A stretch of 64,000 bases of DNA. Origin: Przewalskia tangutica. Its lineage: Eukaryota > Streptophyta > Magnoliopsida > Solanales > Solanaceae. Shown piece by piece: positions 49,202 to 61,625 of the stretch. How positions within the stretch are numbered: position 1 is the first letter of the stretch; each line of letters opens with the position of its first letter. Made by a program: the position numbers and the translations under genes. The notes beneath the pieces were generated by a model. That model worked only from the letters and a program-made list of their open reading frames with translations. It was not told where the DNA came from and searched no databases. The stretch is from contig CM056738.1 of the NCBI GenBank assembly GCA_029844215.1, positions 49,674,388 through 49,738,387 on the forward strand. The letters run 5' to 3'.

Positions 49202-49854
49202 TGTCACGACCATCCTCGGCCCGTGGATCGTGCCTTACCCCGCACCCTAGTGATACAACATCGTAGAAAATCAGCTAAAATAAAACTTAAACATGAAACA
49301 AGAGATAAGATCATAAACAAAGCCAACCAAACTGCTTCTTCCAATAAACTATATGTATACAAATCTTTCAAACCGAACAGCTTTAATCCTTTTTACAAAC
49401 CCCGCCACAACAAGATTACATGCACTTCTAAGAGTTTTATACAACATGACGACAGGCTCCCGCCATACCCCGAATGTACAAGAACCTACAACTCAGGTAA
49501 CATACCAAAGATAAGCCTCCGAGAAACGGAGCTTCCTAACGCCGAATCATGATCCTAAGAGCGAGGATCAAGAATCGATGTACCTCTACCGCGCAGATGA
49601 ACGCAGCCCCGGGAGGTCAAGATAACAGTACCAAGTATATGAAACTGAAAATATTGTAAATGAAATCATAGCAGTCTATATAAAGCAGGAGACATGTATG
49701 ATAACCAAACTACAGTTCACAATAAATAAGCATTCATGTAAGTCAGGGACTCACGCCCTCAGAGTCATCACTCAAATATAACTATGGGTCTCACGCCCGC
49801 AACATCAATCATGCCCGTGGAATACCTTCCTCACTGCCGGCAGTCTATGATATA
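49202..49854 (-). repeat. M3: minus LTR 3' part, interrupted by P4
   Basis: Starts TGTCACGACC and runs 653 bp in minus orientation to the GTCTATGATA block, where P4 begins. The rest of the LTR must lie beyond the right edge of the window if the nest is intact. Confidence 0.8.
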
Positions 49855-50689
49855 TGTTATACCCCGTATTCCCAGAGTATGTATGTGAGGACGTACGTAT
49901 AAAAGTTAAAGCCTTAAGTAGGCAAAGTGGCGAAATTTGTGCACGACTAGCGAAAAGAATCGTTTTCCGACGAAACGTTTTTCTAAACTTGCGAAGGGAA
50001 AATTTCGGCTATGTCATTTATAATTTTTGCGGATTTTTCCGAGAGATGAAATATTTTGGACCAGCGGGAGGGTGACACTCATTGGACGGCAACATTGGGC
50101 CAAAGTGGACGATTTTTTTTGTGGCTTTTGCTTAGTCAAGGTTAGGTAGGATATTTGTGGAGTAGATGGATAAGGTGTACTTGGGTAAATCTTGGCCTTA
50201 CACTTGCCTAGCACTTGGCTTCATCTTCGCTATCGTCGCTATTGGTTGGCCTATAAATACCCCTTAGTTGATAAACTTCTTCATCCAAAAATTTTCTAAG
50301 TCTTCAAAGCCCTCTCCCTTTGTGTCAAGTTCTCGCCCCAGCCTCCTCCCCTATGTGAGGCCTCTGGCCGAGAGCCCTCCCCTTGGCCGAAAGTACTTCT
50401 CCCAGGGTGCTAGCCAAACCTACCCCTCCTCGTGGTGTTGTTCTCGTGAAAATACCCCCGTAGAGAATACTCTCAAGCATTGTTACTATACTCAAATACC
50501 TTGTAGTATTCCCAAGGTTACCTCTATACTAAAAGCCCGTAAATACTATTATACTTCCTTTGGCCACCAAACTAAACCCTAAGGAAATCTTCATACGAGT
50601 CAAGTATTAAGAAGTTGTGTAGAACTTCTAAGGGTTGTTTGAGCGGTTGAGCGCACGAGTAGAGCTAAACCTTGCTCAGATCGACATTT
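49855..50689 (+). repeat. P4: plus LTR 5' part, interrupted by M4
   Basis: Starts TGTTATACCCCGTATT, TATA box at 50252-50259, and stops after GATCGACATT at 50689, where M4 starts with TGTCACGACC. The next expected LTR block (ACTTGATAATTTTGGGC) is not present to the right within the window. Confidence 0.82.
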
Positions 50690-53600
50690 TGTCACGACCT
50701 GCCCGGCCCGTGGATCGTGCCTTACCCTGTGCACCCTAGTGATACAACATCGTAGAAAACCAATGAAATAAAACTTAAACATGCAAAATAGACATGGATC
50801 ATGATGAATAAAATAGGCCAACCAAAACGGTTGCCTTTCAACATATATATATAAAGACGCTTGAACAAGCATAATCCTTACAACCCCGCCTACAACAAAG
50901 GCTGCACTTAAGATTTTTACAACAACTATGACGGACAGGCCCCGCCATACCTCGAATGTACGAACCTGCTGCACTGTGGTAACATACCAAAGATAAGCCT
51001 CCAAGGAACGAGCTCCCAATACGCTGAAATGAGATCCTAAATGCGGATCGACAACCGATGTACTTCTACCGCAGATGAACGCAGCTTTCCGAAGGAGGTC
51101 AAGATAACATGTACCAAGTATGTGAAATCAGAAATATCAGAATGAAATCATAGCACTATATAAAGTAGAGACATGTATGATAACCAAACTACAAGACACA
51201 ACATATAAACAAATATATCAAGTCGTGGACTCACGCTCCAAATCATCACTGTGCGTGGAATTCCTTCCTCACCGCCAGCCTATGATATGATAACAACAAG
51301 ACAAAGAATCCAAATGGAAGATACCCGCGCGCACGATCGTGGTCGTGATGTCCAAAGGGAAACAATAAAACAAAGATTCCAAATGGAAGATACCCGCGCC
51401 ACGATCGTGGTCGATGTCCAAAGCGGAAACAACAAGCGGCAATCAAAATGGAAGCATACCCGCGCGCCACGATCGTGTCGTGATGTCCAAAGTGATTTAG
51501 CAAAAGTAACACTATCAATGTGAACGCATCTGCGGAATTTCTCCACCGCCGACACGCCCAAGTAAGTTCTCAACAAGTCAACCGAATTCTCCATCGAGAG
51601 ACGCCAGAGTATAGAAACACAATTCTTGCACAACAAAGGCTATCACAACAAGCATAGGCAAGTTTCACAACAACAAGCATAGGCAAGTTTCACAACAACA
51701 AGCATAGACAAGTTATACACAACTCAAAGTACTTTCATTTTATGCCAAAGTCCGGTTTTAACTCCTAAAGTACTACGACGTTGAATTCCTTTTAAAGAGA
51801 TCTATTCCTTTATAAAAGTCACCCGATACGTGAGTATAAAATAGAGTGACTCACATTTTTAAGCAAACCAAAACACTTTTTTTTTAAAGCCAAAGTTATC
51901 ACATTAAAACCAATGATAAAACCCTTCTTTCGCTTTTTCATAAAGTCGTTATAATTAACTTCCCATAAAGTCGTTATAACACTTTATGTTTTTAAACCAT
52001 TTTAAGACAAAACAATGCCTTCCTTTTCCCTAGAGTTCCAGCTTGCCTAATTTCAATTACTCCACTTCTTTATTTTAGAAAAGTTTCATAGTTCATAGTC
52101 TTAATCATTTAAGAATATAATTCCTTTTATACAATCAGAAACATATGCCTTATATGAGTGTAGGTTATTCTTGTTCATAATCAATCTTATTAAGCAACCA
52201 TGATCTAGGAAATGTAATATCATTTTGTCTCATCTTAGCTTCTATGCAGATGGAGGTTTCACCGGTTTTAATAATACTTCATTATTCAATACATTTTCCT
52301 TTATTAACGCCGCAGTTGGTTTGTCGATACACATTCGATTTCCAAATCAAGAAACATTATTCCTTTTAAAACCAAGTACTCATTACTCCCAACGAGGTTT
52401 CACACAAAATTCATATTAATTCATTTAAGTTAAGTCTCTTATCTTATAAGATCAAGTCTCTTAACTTCTAAAATCAGTAAACCATTTTCTTTACCTCTCT
52501 TAAGTCGTTATACCTAACTCCCCATAAAGCTAGTATAACTCTTTTTAAAACCATGAAAACCAAGTGTTACTCTTCTTTCAAAACGGTTTCTTAACTCTTG
52601 TGACATACTTCAAGTTTCTTATTATTCAGGCTTAAGTCAAAAGACATTGCCGTACAACTAAATTCAATTAGCACACGACGCTCACCGTGATTATATATTA
52701 TTCAGCTTAAGTCAAAAGACATTGCACTATATATATCTTCCTTAAAATATCATGCTCAAGAGTATAGGAAGAATCACATACCTCGCGACGATTATCGACT
52801 ATAAGCAAAACGCCCACTCGCTTATAACCCGCTTAGCCTGGTTCACCTTCTAAGTAGCCCATGCTACTTGCGTAACATTCAACCAATAAAGGTTATCACC
52901 ATCAGATATACAACCCATGTAAGTACGCTTTAACTTCTACTTATATTCTTCTCAAGTGATTTCAGCTCAAGTCTTTTCTCAGAATATTCTTCTATTACGC
53001 TCAATTCTCTTCTTATGAATCTTATATTCATTGCTATACTACTATAGTATGTAATTTCCAATTACACTAGAAGGATGAGTATTTACCTCGATAAGCCCAA
53101 AATTTTCCGAGTAAAAATGTCGCTCCTGAGCAACGTTTAGCTCCTACTCCGAGTGCTCCAATCCGCTCCAAACAACCCTTAGAAGTTCTACGCAACTTCT
53201 ACATAATACTTCAACCGACTATGAAGGTTTTCCTTAGGGTTTCGTGTGGATCGCGGAAGTATAATAGTATTTTCTGGCTTTTGTATAAGTTGTAACTCGG
53301 GAAATACTACAAGGTATTTGGGCCAAGGTATTTGGGCATTATAACAATACTTGAGAGTATTTCTATACCACAAAAAGGGGGTATTTATACGAGACAACTA
53401 GGCTGTGGGGTACCTCTACCAAGGCTTCACAAGTGGGGAGGTGTGGTGGCTCTCGCCAAGCACCACTAGGATGGGGGGGAGAAGGACGAAAAGCTAACAC
53501 AAAGAGGGGGGAAGGATTTTTAACACTTAGAAAAATTTTAGATGAAGAAGTTCATCAACTTAGAGTGGTATTTATAGGTCAAGAAATGGCCAAACAATGG

Positions 53601-53969
53601 CCAAGATTCATCCAAGTGTTAGGCAAGTGTAGGGCTAGGATCAAGCCACGTGCACCTTATCCATCTACCACACCAACTTGCACAAAATATCCTACCAACT
53701 ACAAGCCACCTATTTCATCCATATTGCCGCCTAAGTTTCCAATGCGAGGTGACACTTGTCACCCTCCCGCTGTCCAAAATGTTTCGCCTCTGAAAAATCC
53801 GCAAAAATTAGAAATGACATAGCCTAATTTTCCTTCGCAAGTTTAGTAAAACGCTTCATTTAAAAACGACTTATTCGCACTTGTGCACAAAATTCGCCAC
53901 TTGCCTACTTTAAGGCTCAAACTCTTCTACGATGCCCACACGCATATTACTGGAAATACGGGTATAACA
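50690..53969 (-). repeat. 3' LTR of M4
   Basis: 3280 bp from TGTCACGACC to GGTATAACA. TATA box at 53569-53576. Three ~68-bp units at 51298-51490, three 25-bp units at 51632-51718, and two copies of the CTTAAGTCAAAAGACATTG block at 52618-52735. Confidence 0.88.
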
Positions 53970-54004
53970 TTCTCCTCTCCTTAGAAACATTCGTCCCGAA
54001 TGTT
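53970..54004 (-). promoter_or_regulatory. PPT and hairpin of M4
   Basis: Minus strand purine run AAGGAGAGGAGAA abuts the LTR; hairpin AACATTCG/CGAATGTT with loop TCC at 53986-54004. Confidence 0.75.
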
Positions 54005-54757
54005 CCTTCTCAAGACGGATTACATGAAGATCTTCTAACATGTTGCCAACGCCACGCCCGCCACTAAATAACACACGCTCTCTTCCTTCCTTACTCGCTG
54101 CCCTTCGCGAACACTTGAACTCTTCTAGTATACGCATCATACTTCACCATCACTTCGCCTCCCAAAACTTTGGAGTCACCACCTCCAAACTTGGTCATCT
54201 ACTAGCCTCAATCTCCCTTAAGACCATTCCCGGCCTTCACGATCTACTTCTGGTCGAACACATCAACGAACTCATACGATGGTCATCTAAACTTGGGCCT
54301 AGCACCCTCGTGACTCTACCACCGTGACCACCCAGAGCTGACCCCACCTCGAACAGCCGCGGTTGGCCCTCAACACGGCCCCAACCCGACCTACTTAACG
54401 ATCACGCCTTGTTCCCGATCCGGAACAATCTTACCTCTACAGGTCATGAAAGCTACCACTTCCATTTCACACAACCCAGGGACTTATTACACAATACTTT
54501 CTAGGCATAAAATGCACTCCAACAAGGATCACTTGCAAAAACTGCACTCAAGACGGCCTTACATCCAAGGTCTCAACAGAATATTTAAGGTTCATCATTT
54601 TCTCACCCCTGTGCTTACCCTTTTCACTAACTGTGTTTCTAAATCACATTTTAGCACAAAGCTATTCGAACATAACACTTAACACATTATCATAACATCA
54701 AAACGCATAAGTCTCTGCAGGTTAAGGATATACTGAAAGTAGGCGGTGCAGGACCGC
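54005..54757 (-). other. Non-coding tail of M4
   Basis: Collinear with 30626-31374 in M2. No credible frame. Confidence 0.65.
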
Positions 54758-55928
54758 TTAAAATCGAACTTCCACCGCGACTTCTACCGTGGCTCCGCCG
54801 GTGTATGGACATCCCGCTCGCGCTGGGAAGGTGAAGAACCCGCAATCGATCCCGTAGATGTGTGCTATCCTACCGCATACCCGGCCTGACAAGCCCCTAA
54901 ATGGCCTCACTGGCCGCATGTAAAACAAACTCCCGACTAGCACGACACTCCCCATCGCGGAGTCTACCACACGGCCACAACGAGGTAGGGGTGGCTTCAC
55001 CGCTAACACCGCTTCCCAAAAATCTGAACCTCGAGCCCCGACCGCTTCAATACTGATGCTCTAAAGAGCGAGGATCACTCAGATCGCGAGGCGCATAACT
55101 AGTTCACACGAGGCGGTCCGCCTCGAAGTCACCAAAGCGACCTCGCTTTTCTCGCCCTCTTCGCCGACTCGTCATTCCGCTGATTTCTCCGCCTCACCTC
55201 CAAGTGCATAAGCTCGCATGAGGGCAATGTCCATGCTCGTCAAGAGCTACACCAACAACGCGCTCTCCTTATAGTAATAGTTTTCTTAGAATATCGCCTC
55301 TCCCTACAAATGAGTAGCTTCGCTCTCGCTAGGTAATCATCGAGCCTCAGAACATACTCTGCACTCGATCCTCCATAATAGATACTAATGCGGGACGATC
55401 GCCAACGAGTCGAACTCACATTGTACTCCCGAACTGCACGACACTTTCGCCGCAACACCAAAAATCGTTTACCGAGCCCTCCTCATCCGCGAGGCAAGAA
55501 ATGTGCAAGAAATGCCTCGAGAACTCGCCCCAAACACCGGAAGTGCATTCTCTCCCGACAGCTCCCACGAATCAAACTACCGATCATGTATCACGCAGCC
55601 TAATGCGAACCTAGACCACCGACTCGGTCTCCGATGCCTCGATCACTCACGATCCACAGAATCGCCGGATTAACTCCCGCGATCATCCTCGTGCCTCACC
55701 CATAAAACTCAAGCGTTACATCTCGTAAAATCCCGTAGTCTCAAATTGTTCGCCGGTGAACTACGGTGCTATCGACCGAACTCCGTGATCCAAATTTACC
55801 TCATATCTCGCCACGACTCGCCAAGAATCGCCATCTTCAGACTTATCTCATCCGCTTCCAGCCGCGGACCGAGGCTCAGTATCAGAGTCTCAGCAGCCAT
55901 CGCCGCGCTTCTAAACTCACTGGTTATG
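54758..55928 (-). pseudogene. gag of M4, start missing
   Basis: Collinear with M2 gag; pieces of the capsid region are recognisable near 55390-55420 (REYNV then SSTRW after a frame change). The N-terminal ~140 bp are cut off by P5. Broken by frameshifts. Confidence 0.65.
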
Positions 55929-58900
55929 TGTTATACCCGTAGTTGCAGGTATGTATGTGAGGACGACGCATTTGCAGAGTACGGCAGAAATTTTGAAAAG
56001 AAAGAAAGATGCGAGTTTTCACTAAAAGTTTCCGCTTTTGTGAAGAAAAGGTTCGTTAACGGGAATTGATTCTGATTTGGTATACGGGCTTTTAAATTAT
56101 ATTAGAATTTTGAGATTTTATTTTCTGAATCGCCACGCTGGGCCCACGGAGAAATTTACGCTGCGGGCCCGCTTTGTTTTTGAGATTTCCGATTTTGATA
56201 TTTTCCAATAAATATTCGGCGACCGGGGCGACACGTGTCACCCCACGTGGCACCCTCGTCGAAATAATTATCAGGCACAACATCCTGCTAGAGTCGCCGA
56301 CAAAACGCTTTACAAACTTCATGGGCGGAAAATTCCGCCATGTCATTTAGTATTTTTGGCGGATTTTTCCGAGAGACTAATGTTTTGGACCAACGAGAGG
56401 GCAACACTTGGCACCCTCTCATCAAGTGGACTCTGAGGCGTGATGGCCGAATGGACGGGCAAGTCGCGTAGATATTTCGTAGATATTTGCAGGGTTTCGC
56501 GAGTAGTGGACTAGGCACTGGGCACATCTCGCCCTACACTTGCATATCACTTGGCTAGATCTTCGCCATTGGTCGCCTTTGCTTGGCCTATAAATACCTC
56601 CCCTTTGAATACTTCTTCATCCAAAATAATTTCCTAAGTCTAAAATCCTCCCCTCGCAGGCCCTTTGGCCGAGAACCCTCCCCTTGGCCGAGAGTACCTC
56701 CTAGCTGGGTTGGCCGAGGGGTATACACTCCCTCGGGTGTTGTCTCGTATAAATACCCCCTCTGTAGAAATACTCTCAAAAGTATTACATTATACCCAAA
56801 TTACCTTAGCTGTACCTTGTAGTATTCCAAAGATACTCTATACGTAGAGCCCTAAATACTACCTTACGTCCTTTTGTCTCAAACCGAAACCCTAAGGAAA
56901 ACCTTCATAATCGGTTGAAGTGTTAAGTAGGTTCTACGCAACTTCTGGGTTGTTTGGAGCTGGGTTCGAGCGCACTGAGTAGAGCTAAACCTTGCTCAGA
57001 TCGACATTATAACTTGATAATTTTGGGCTTATCGAGGTAAATATTCTTGTCCCTTTGCCGTAATTGGAAATTACATGTCAGAGGATTATATAGTCAAGTA
57101 TACTATATATAGATCTCGAGAATAAGCTACGCAATGCCTTTTGACTTAAGCCCAATAAAGAAGAGAATCGAATCAGAATTACATAGATCGTGTTACAAGA
57201 GACTGCGTGGTTTTATCGTGTTATAGAATTGTATACGCCCTGTTATAAAACCTCGGTTGGCTTGCAGCCTACGATAGAGAGAGATTTTACGCCGCATGTG
57301 GAGGTGCCGCGAATTTTCTCGTAGAATATGTAACCGAGTGTTTAAGTTAATAAGCCAGGGCCTATATAGTCGGCAGATCGCAAGTAGCGTATTCTACTTG
57401 ACGAGTGGAAAAGGCCAGCGGGTACACATCGCGAGCTATTTGCTAATAATGATAATCGCCGCGAGGTATGTGAACCTCTTCCTATCCTTTCTAGCACGAT
57501 GTTTTGTAAACTATGTAAAGAGAGACGCATACGTGTTAAACGAGTTTGGTTGGTTCAAAACATAGGTGTTATAATAGTTTTATGGGAAGTTAGTTATAAC
57601 GACTCTACGTAGGTAACATAATGGTTTATTTATTGTAAAAGTTAAGAGACTTGATCTTAAAAGATAAGAGACTTAACCTAATTGACTTGATATGTAACAT
57701 TTTGTTATAAATGTCAGAAACCTCATTCGCGAGTAATGAGTACTTGATTTTAAAAGAATAAGGTTTTACCGATTTCGAAATGAGAATAAGTATCGAGCAA
57801 ACCACAAGCCACTTAATAAAGGGAAATGTATCGACTAATCAGTATTATTAAAACCTAGAGAAACCTCCATCCGCATGAAGCTAAGACGAGACAAAATGAT
57901 ATTACATTTCCTGTATCACGGTCATTGTTATAAGATTGTTATAAACAAGAATAACCTACTACATATAAGGTATACGGTTCTCGATTGTTTTAAAGGAGAA
58001 TTATATTAGTGTTGATTAATACTATGAACCGCAAAACCTTTCAAAATGAGAAACTTGAGTAAGTTGAAATTAGGCAAACTTCAACGCTTGGAAAATAATG
58101 TTGTTACTTAATTTTCTTTACAAAGGGAATTGTTTGGTTTACTTAAAAGATAGTCACTCATTTTCATACTACGTATCAGGTGACTTTTGTGAAAGTAACG
58201 ATCTTTTAAAGAGTTAATGTATGAAGTACTTTGGGGATAAAACCCAACTTGTTAACATAAAGCATGAAGTACCTTGTGTGAAATACTTGATTGTATTGGT
58301 TTGTGATAGCCTTGTAATACTTTCTGTTGATTTGATAAGTAAACATATTAGATGCTACGGTGTTAGTATTTGGTGATGTTTGTGAAATGGGGTTTCCTTG
58401 TCAGGCTTGTGTTGTTTAACGGAAGTCGCTATGCTAGTATTACATCACTCACCTCGACATGTTTCCGGGTTGCCGCCGACGCGGGTAGACTCAGCGGTCC
58501 GACCATGATTCGAGAATACCTCACGCTGGTCCCGGGGCCTATGCGGTCCGCGAGTTCCGTGTTAGCGCGCCCTCGTGGTCACGCGGTCTACGCGGTCACG
58601 CGATCGCGAGTCCAGCGGACGCCGGGAGTAGCTACCGACGCGGGAATACCTCACGCGGCCGACGGATGTGCCTACGCGAGTCGCGGAAGTTCCAGACTAG
58701 ACGCGCACATTAGATATCGCGCGGCGTCGCCTTCGATCAAGGCGTTCAGACAGATCTCATGATACGCTTTATGACCTTGATTGGTATCGTGGTTTTAGTA
58801 GTCGCCATGCCTTCGCATTTACCCGTGACGGTTTTATTATGACACAGCGGACTCGTGTTCATGTGTATTCCTGTGCTTTTATATCATAGATCGCCGGCGG

Positions 58901-59499
58901 CGGAAGGTATTCCACGCATGATTGATGTCGCGGCGCGAGACCCATAGTTGTATTTGAGTGATGACTTTGAGGCGCGAGTCCTCGACTTGACGATCGCTAA
59001 TTATTACGGATCGTAGTTGGTTATCATACATGTCTCCGCTTTATATAGATCGCTATGATTTCATTTACGATTTTCGGGCCACATACTTGGTACAGACCGA
59101 CCTCCTTCGGGGCCGCTCATGCCGCAGTAAAGGTACACCGTAGTTGATCCTCTCGCCATGTGGTCAGTCATTGCTGGAAGCTCCGCTTTCTCCGAGGCTT
59201 ATCTTTGGTATACACGCGAGTTGTAGGTTCTGTACATCTGTGGTACGGCGGCCCTATCCCGCCATGTTGTATAAAAACTCTGTGAGGTCTGTAGGCCGTA
59301 AGGCGTGGTTGTACAAGGATTAAACTGCTCGGCTTAAAAGAGTTGTACATATATTTTATCGAAGCGTAACCGCTTGTCGGCCTGCTTTATGATCTTATAT
59401 CTCGCTTCATGTTTATGTTTTTATATTCCGCCGATTTTCTCGATGTTGTATCACTAGGTGCCTGTGGTAAGACACCACCACGCCCGGTTCGCCGTGACA
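55929..59499 (+). repeat. 5' LTR of P5
   Basis: 3571 bp, the longest LTR here. The extra U3 segment lies at about 55965-56275 and holds two CACGTG motifs. TATA box at 56589-56596. GC-rich repeat block at about 58460-58740. Ends CGCCGTGACA. Confidence 0.9.
56232..56249 (+). promoter_or_regulatory. Two G-box motifs (CACGTG) in the P5 U3
   Basis: CACGTG at 56232-56237, inside the palindrome GACACGTGTC, and again at 56244-56249. In the 3' LTR the first is kept (61966-61971) and the second reads CATGTG. They lie about 350 bp upstream of the TATA box. In plants CACGTG is bound by bZIP and bHLH factors; use here is untested. Confidence 0.5.
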
Positions 59500-59503
59500 A
59501 AAG

Positions 59504-59518
59504 TGGTATCGTGAGCGC
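59504..59518 (+). promoter_or_regulatory. Primer binding site of P5
   Basis: TGGTATCGTGAGCGC, four bases after the LTR end. It differs from the P3 and M2 PBS by two extra bases. Confidence 0.7.
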
Positions 59519-59697
59519 TTAATCATCTGAAAGTGTCTACGCATCAGATCCAGAGAGTCTTGACATCGCGTGGTGCACCGCACCAATAATCGTGAGGCTA
59601 TAGGATATTTAGGATTGGTTTCCATTCTTCTCATTCAGATCGTGCCTTAGAGCCGCGTGATAAGTCGACCTCTAACGTATTTCTTTCCCTTACCGCT

Positions 59698-60360
59698 ATG
59701 CCTCCGCAAGGCAACCCGAGCCCAGAGGCGCGCAAGGCGGAGCCGCGAGCAGAGTTCGAGGGTCATGCTGGCACAGCCCAATCATCACCGGGTGGTGCTT
59801 CATTTGGGGAGTTCGCGACGCCACTAGCCCCAAAGCAGAGTTTAGCACGGCGGCGGCAAAGCGCTTCATCGCGCCATGATATTTGAACCTTCGCCTACGA
59901 TCGAACAAAGTGAATTTAGATCGCAAGGCGCGACTTCGCATTAGCTATGGATTTGGCTACCGAGAGTATACCGATGCATCGCGAGTCTTGACGAATATCA
60001 ACGGTAGGGTGCAAGAGTAGTTCTTCGCTTAGTTTCGAGCATGGCTCGTGTACGGCATACGCACAAGCAGCCGAAACGTAGAGATCGACGCGTTAACCAA
60101 GCGACAGCAGGAGGCCGCAATCAGCAAGGTCCTTTGGTAACTTTCGAGGCGAGTCACCTCACCAATGATTAGATTATGCACATCCACCAGCAGCAGTGGT
60201 CCTCCGCTGTGGTTCGTGACGCTCGGTACGCAGGAGTCGGGTCGAGCTCCAGAGCTTCCGCTCACACATGACAGCGCCATCCCGGAATGTCGCTTTTAGT
60301 TGGTACTTGTTGTACCTACGGCCGCCGTACAGTGTCGAAAGGATGTCCAAGCAGAGGACT
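59698..60360 (+). pseudogene. gag of P5
   Basis: ATG at 59698 opens MPPQGNPSPEARKAEP and stays open for 62 codons. Downstream the sequence is collinear with P3 gag (AAGGTCCTTTGGTAACTTTCG near 60127, GAGTCACCTCACC near 60150). A degenerate first-knuckle region is near 60285-60350 (PECR, then a Cys-Cys stretch). About 660 bp instead of the ~1.3 kb in M1, so the middle (capsid) is largely deleted. Frameshifted. Confidence 0.7.
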
Positions 60361-60990
60361 CACCTTCAGATCGCTGGTAGTTCGTCACCTCCTTAGCTAT
60401 GAGCCCACGGCGTTTGATTAGAACGACATGGAGCAAGTAGATTCAGCATATCTTTAACCCTCTAGGATTAGCATGCGATAAGACGAGTATATCTTAAGTA
60501 CTATGTTCGATAGCAAGGTGTAAATCAGGATTAGAAATCATGGTTAGTAACCAGAAAGATCGAGGATAGGAAAGTGCGAGCCTTAGAGCCTTATACGTGG
60601 AAACCCAGGGTAAAGCCATCTCGTGAAGATGTATCATATGTTTGATTCTACCGAGTGCATAGTGCACGCGAGCTATGTTGTATAATAAGTCCCCGGGTAG
60701 TGTGAAATGAAAGAGGTAGTTGATCTAAGAACACCACTAGGTTTTCGTGACTTGATTGTAGAGTTTTCCTGATCGAAGCTAGTGTTTCGCGCTGTCGTCG
60801 GGTTGAGGCTACATTGCGGGTCAACCCGCGGCTTTTACGGTGGTGGGGTCAGTTTGCGTGGTCCCGCCAGTGATAGGTCACGAGGGTGTTAGGCCCATGT
60901 TTGGTTAACCAACAGACGAGTTTGTGGACGATTCGACCAAAGAGTCGCCGGCGAGGTCACCGCCTTGTCTTCTAGTGAAGACCGTATACC
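60361..60990 (+). other. Non-coding cassette of P5
   Basis: The most complete copy of the cassette, not interrupted: ATCATGGTTAGT near 60536, GTGCATAGTGCAC near 60653, hairpin GCGGGT-CA-ACCCGC at 60816-60829, GGTGTTAGGCCC near 60885. No usable frame. Confidence 0.65.
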
Positions 60991-61330
60991 TGTGAGTAAG
61001 TCATGGATGATTATTTTATAAGGTTGCACGAGGTGCCCGCCACCTTATGTCAGCAAATGAGCCTGTGTTATAGCTATTTTCGCTCGAAGTTTTACCAGCA
61101 GGTTAGGAACTCGGATGAGTCTCCGTGATCATATTCGCCCCAGGGCTGTTTTGATTTCGTGGTAGCCGCGAGGATTGTTGTCTCCGTGGAGGAGTGTTTA
61201 AGCTACCATTTCAAGAATTCTGATGTCGCCACGGCCTCGTAGAGGGCGGAAGTGTTACACGGCCGATTGGTTCACGTTGGCAAAGTTCAGATAGTTGGTT
61301 CAGCTTGTTCCAAGCAGATCGTGGATAGGT
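60991..61330 (+). pseudogene. Integrase second half of P5, shortened
   Basis: Corresponds to 4150-4520 of P1: AAGGTTGCACGAGGTGCCCGCC near 61020 and CCGATTGGTTCACGTTGG near 61263. The C-terminal KLSPSYFGPF region present in P1 and P3 is missing here. Frameshifted. Confidence 0.6.
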
Positions 61331-61625
61331 GTGACGAGTTTTGGAACCGAATCAAGAATAAATATGGTAAGTTACGAAAGAATTCAAGCAAGATGCGGTA
61401 CGACGAGTAAGGAAGGTTTCGAGCACGTGCGACCATTTCTTTTGTAGCGAAAGGTGGCGGAGTATATTTTAGACCTCGTGGGAGTTTTGTGATGCTAGAG
61501 GTGATTCCTCGTGGACTTGAATTAAGTATTTGCGCTGTTATGTTATGGCCAAAGCGCATGATTGTTTTTGGTAAGTACGGTAGTGAAGACTATACTGCAT
61601 TCGTGTGTTTTTGAGGCTTAGAAGG
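61331..61625 (+). other. 3' untranslated region of P5
   Basis: Shares TACGACGAGTAAGG and GAGGTGATTCCTCGTGGACT with P1 and P3. No coding signal. Confidence 0.5.

Larger units (their letters stand above)
50690..55928 (-). mobile_element. M4: non-autonomous element, gag cut by P5
   Basis: 3' LTR 50690-53969, PPT and hairpin 53970-54004, non-coding tail to 54757, gag 54758-55928. Very similar to M2 throughout and of the same class (no pol). P5 interrupts it at 55929 inside the N-terminal part of gag, so its gag start, PBS and 5' LTR would be right of the window. Confidence 0.85.
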
